NCBI RefSeq assembly: GCF_020782115.1 | Contig: NZ_JAJGMW010000019.1 | Span: forward strand, 25,963-89,962 | Direction: 5' to 3' | DNA: 64,000 bases | From: Leeuwenhoekiella parthenopeia | GTDB taxonomy: Bacteria; Bacteroidota; Bacteroidia; Flavobacteriales; Flavobacteriaceae | In this document: positions 62,485 to 64,000 of the stretch, one piece after another | How the letters are laid out: each line of letters opens with the position of its first letter | Position numbering within the stretch: the first letter of the stretch is position 1 | Notes under the pieces: generated by a model | Databases searched by the model: none | Seen by the model: the letters and a program-made list of their open reading frames with translations, nothing else | What the model was told of the DNA's origin: nothing | Program-made: the position numbers and the translations under genes

Positions 62485-62994
62485 GGCTTTTTCAAGGGCC
62501 GCCAGCGACTCCTCAAGGGTTTGCCCCTGTGTACGTAAGATCACATCTGCCTGATTGTAGTAAAAACTGCGCTCAAAAAGATGTTTGCGTACAAATTCTT
62601 CCAATTTTTCGGGAGTGTCCTGATGTTTAAGTACAGGCCTGTGGTCGCGCTCCTTCCACAAGCGATTGCTGAGTTCGGTAACCGGAACGTTGATATATAC
62701 AGAGGTGCCCTTAGCTGCTTTTATACGCTCCATAGCATCACCATAACACGGAGTGCCACCGCCCAGACTTACGACCGCATCCTCCCTGCCCTGTAAAAGC
62801 TCCTTTAGATACTTAGCTTCCTGTTTCCTAAAATAGATCTCTCCCTTTTCATTAAAAATGCTCGCGATGCTCTGTTGCTCGCGTTTTTCGAGGTAAGCGT
62901 CAAAATCGATAAAATTCAACTTCTGTTTTTGAGCAAAGGCTCTACCTAAAGTAGATTTTCCGCTTCCCATATATCCTATTAAATAAATTCTCAT
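62476..62994 (-). CDS. aroK: Shikimate kinase
   Basis: The 172-aa P-loop kinase phosphorylates shikimate at the 3-hydroxyl with ATP in aromatic amino acid synthesis. Walker A is GYMGSGKSTLGRAFA (about 7-21), the shikimate-binding DFDAYLEKR lies at about 31-39, and the SLGGGTPCYGDA motif is at about 76-87. The lid includes RLWKERDHRPVL (about 109-120). Length is standard. Convergent with the phosphoribosyltransferase gene, 9 bases overlapping; its promoter-like element is at 63047-63054. Confidence 0.95.
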   Translation of the reverse strand: MRIYLIGYMGSGKSTLGRAFAQKQKLNFIDFDAYLEKREQQSIASIFNEKGEIYFRKQEAKYLKELLQGREDAVVSLGGGTPCYGDAMERIKAAKGTSVYINVPVTELSNRLWKERDHRPVLKHQDTPEKLEEFVRKHLFERSFYYNQADVILRTQGQTLEESLAALEKALL

Positions 62995-63046
62995 ATTAGA
63001 AATAATCTGATTTTCAGATACCTAAATATCTTCTGATAATTTTCTT

Positions 63047-63054
63047 CAAATTTA
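63047..63054 (-). promoter_or_regulatory. Predicted -7 promoter element of aroK
   Basis: The minus strand reads TAAATTTG, matching TAnnTTTG, 52 bases before the aroK ATG. It is back to back with the tRNA promoter. Confidence 0.4.
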
Positions 63055-63066
63055 TTACAAAAAGAC

Positions 63067-63098
63067 TTGTACAGATAAAAAAAATGGCTGTATATTTG
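63067..63098 (+). promoter_or_regulatory. Predicted promoter of the tRNA-Lys gene
   Basis: TTG at 63067-63069 and TATATTTG at 63091-63098 are 21 bases apart, matching the -33/-7 plan. The tRNA begins at 63117. Confidence 0.65.
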
Positions 63099-63116
63099 CA
63101 CCCGCATTCAGGGAAA

Positions 63117-63189
63117 GACTTGGTAGCTCAGTTGGTAGAGCATCTCCCTTTTAAGGAGAGGGTCCTGGGTTCGAGCCCCAGCCAAGTCA
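63117..63189 (+). tRNA. tRNA-Lys(UUU)
   Basis: A 73-nt cloverleaf is complete. Acceptor GACTTGG (117-123) pairs with CCAAGTC (182-188), discriminator A at 189. The D arm AGCTCAGTTGGTAGAGC is standard, the anticodon stem TCTCC/GGAGA (143-147, 155-159) holds the loop CTTTTAA with anticodon TTT at 150-152, and the T arm contains GGTTCGAGCCC. CCA is not encoded. Confidence 0.97.
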
Positions 63190-63304
63190 CAAAAATTTAA
63201 AGAATGTAAGTTGTAAACTTAAAATCTTTGAATTAAAAAAAGAGCATTTGGCGAGAAGCCTGTCTCGAGCACTAGCCGAGAGAAGTCATAGCCAAGTCAC
63301 AAAA
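63180..63304 (+). repeat. Duplicated tRNA-Lys 3' end (15-bp direct repeat)
   Basis: AGCCAAGTCACAAAA occurs at 63180-63194, covering the tRNA 3' end, and again at 63290-63304, 110 bases downstream. Between them a stretch beginning AGAGCAT (63241), also present in the tRNA D arm, may be a decayed tRNA copy. This pattern can mark an integration site left by a lost or small element. It may also be a simple partial gene duplication. Confidence 0.55.
63252..63281. repeat. CGAGA/TCTCG/CGAGA palindromic element
   Basis: CGAGA (252-256), TCTCG (263-267) and CGAGA (277-281) allow two mutually exclusive hairpins. The motif resembles small CTCGA-rich palindromic intergenic repeats that I recall in Flavobacteriaceae. 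Copy number in the genome is unknown. Confidence 0.35.
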
Positions 63305-63305
63305 T

Positions 63306-63328
63306 AAACCAGATTTTTAGTCTGGTTT
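63306..63328 (+). terminator. Rho-independent terminator after tRNA-Lys
   Basis: An 8-bp stem AAACCAGA/TCTGGTTT with a 7-base loop is followed by TTG and a run of seven T. Transcription from the tRNA-Lys promoter would end here. Confidence 0.75.
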
Positions 63329-63358
63329 TGTTTTTTTAAATAGTTTTGAATTAAACAG

Positions 63359-63441
63359 ACCCGGGTGCTGAAATTGGTAGACAGGCACGGTTGAGGGCCG
63401 TGTGTACTTCGTACGTGTGGGTTCAAGTCCCATCCCGGGTA
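63359..63441 (+). tRNA. tRNA-Leu(GAG)
   Basis: An 83-nt class II tRNA: acceptor ACCCGGG (359-365) pairs with CCCGGGT (434-440), discriminator A at 441. The anticodon stem CACGG/CCGTG (386-390, 398-402) holds the loop TTGAGGG with anticodon GAG at 393-395. A variable arm (GTACTTCGTAC) and the T arm GGTTCAAGTCC follow. CCA is not encoded. It reads CUC/CUU leucine codons. Confidence 0.96.
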
Positions 63442-63449
63442 CTACCAGA

Positions 63450-63484
63450 AAAAAGCCCGTAAACATTAAGTTTACGGGCTTTTT
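63450..63484 (+). terminator. Rho-independent terminator after tRNA-Leu
   Basis: A perfect 15-bp stem (450-464 with 470-484, loop ATTAA) is followed by T residues, 8 bases after the tRNA. Confidence 0.9.
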
Positions 63485-63511
63485 TAGTGTTTTGCATTAA
63501 ATGTATTTAAA

Positions 63512-63871
63512 ACGGATCAATCCTAATTGTTGTGTTTAAGCAAAAATTGTAGTTAATCTGTATAGAAAGAATTCTATGTTTTTTACTCCTCTAAATTGGC
63601 TTCTAAATGTTTTGATTTTTGCATTGAAGGACTCAGCTGAAGCGTTAGTACTTCTGTTTATAAAGTAATTGAGTATTGATCTATAATTAATGTTTATGGT
63701 ATTAGCAATGGTATTGAATGCCTTAAATCCTGTGTTCTCTACATCTTTATACCAATGAGCCAGTTTTGTATAAGCCACTTCTACTGACTTTGCTTTGTTG
63801 AATATATCCCTAAGTCTTTGCGTGAGCTTAAATGCCAACTTTATATCTGGATAGTGCTCGAAGAGTATTTT
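63512..63871 (-). mobile_element. 5'-truncated ISL3/ISAon1-like insertion sequence copy
   Basis: The transposase coding strand is minus, so the IS right end lies at 63512. The 129 bases at 63512-63640 recur at 63872-64000 with two mismatches and an offset of exactly 360. The copy keeps one end and about 110 C-terminal codons of the transposase, and stops abruptly where the next copy begins. No inverted end or target duplication can be verified inside the window. Confidence 0.8.
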
Positions 63872-63880
63872 ACGGATCAA
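63536..63880 (-). pseudogene. Transposase C-terminal fragment, ISAon1/ISL3-type DDE
   Basis: The 114 residues (TTG start inside the neighbouring IS end) match only the C-terminal third of an IS204/IS1001/IS1096/IS1165 (ISL3-type) transposase as seen in ISAon1 elements: ILFEHYPDIKLAFKLTQRLR (about 5-24), KLAHWYKDVENTGFKAFN (about 39-56) and STNASAESFNAKIKTFRSQF (about 77-96), where the last DDE Glu is expected in SAESFNAKIK. The N-terminal two-thirds, with the first two catalytic Asp residues, are absent. The first 2-3 residues derive from the adjoining copy. It is inactive as it stands. Confidence 0.85.
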
Positions 63881-64000
63881 TCCTAATTGTTGTGTTTAAG
63901 CAAAAATTGTAGTTAATCTGTATAGAAAGAATTCTATGTTTTTTACTCCTCTAAATTGGCTTCTAAATGCTTTGATCTTTGCATTGAAGGACTCAGCTGA
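63872..64000 (-). mobile_element. Second IS copy, same orientation, running off the window
   Basis: This is the same IS end plus the first C-terminal codons of the transposase (63896 to beyond 64000, minus strand, stop codon at 63896-63898). It differs from the first copy at 63970 and 63977 (the first changes a Thr codon to Ala in the AKIKTF/AKIKAF segment; the second is silent). It is possibly the intact copy that truncated the first, but its other end lies outside the window. Confidence 0.8.

Overview
The window looks like chromosomal DNA from a marine-type member of the Flavobacteriaceae (Bacteroidota). Evidence: a SusC/SusD pair, secreted proteins carrying the GIGT-x-x-P motif common in this phylum, bacillithiol synthesis (BshA), Bacteroidota-specific conserved proteins, many TAnnTTTG -7 promoter elements in front of genes, and no consistent Shine-Dalgarno sequences. 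It is gene-dense, mostly housekeeping, and no stretch over about 300 bases lacks a gene. I cannot name the genus with confidence.

Layout. 1-6805 (minus): a glycan-uptake unit, with a membrane one-component regulator (Y_Y_Y plus LuxR-type HTH) upstream of SusC and a SusD cut by the window edge. 6830-12208: the end of a capsule/exopolysaccharide locus (Wzi-like porin, PHP-type tyrosine phosphatase, CapD-like SDR, DegT aminotransferase, WecA/MraY-like glycosyl-1-phosphate transferase). 12328-18281: OsmC peroxidase, aldose epimerase, a large FAD/Fe-S D-lactate-type dehydrogenase and a small beta-barrel. 18372-23009 (minus): a three-gene operon, conserved 161-aa protein, NagZ-type GH3 fused to a serine hydrolase, then BshA. 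23151-25099: three tandem secreted paralogues. 25304-30034 (minus): amidase, MlaD, two Fe-S electron-transfer proteins and a HAD phosphatase. 30230-33368: LptD and RidA. 33444-41160: a GlcNAc-kinase-like ATPase, gapA, pfkA and a giant TamB.

41160-47396: tsaD, rsmE, holA, an orphan HsdR-N nuclease-like protein, a GT2 glycosyltransferase, an OmpA lipoprotein and an alpha/beta hydrolase. 47580-57119 (minus): tsaC, small conserved genes, a DUF922 protease next to a secreted protein of the misnamed asparagine synthetase B family, dnaB, accA, and the tight tgt-lptF/G-eamA group. 57318-62994: split transketolase, a beta-barrel, an FKBP-like lipoprotein with calcium-binding repeats, then S4 protein, methyltransferase, phosphoribosyltransferase and shikimate kinase. 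63117-64000: tRNA-Lys(UUU), a duplicated tRNA 3' end, tRNA-Leu(GAG), and two head-to-tail fragments of the same ISL3/ISAon1-like insertion sequence, the second running off the window.

Themes: envelope biogenesis is spread through the window (LptD, LptF/G, TamB, MlaD, amidase, OmpA, capsule genes). tRNA modification is also well represented (TsaC and TsaD for t6A, Tgt for queuosine). I found no CRISPR array, prophage or clear defence island. The best leads are a Tgt that has lost its zinc cysteines, a TamB with no canonical start codon that includes its membrane anchor, the NagZ/serine-hydrolase fusion with a palindromic operator candidate in the bacillithiol operon, the tandem IS fragments beside a duplicated tRNA end, and several conserved proteins with misleading family names.
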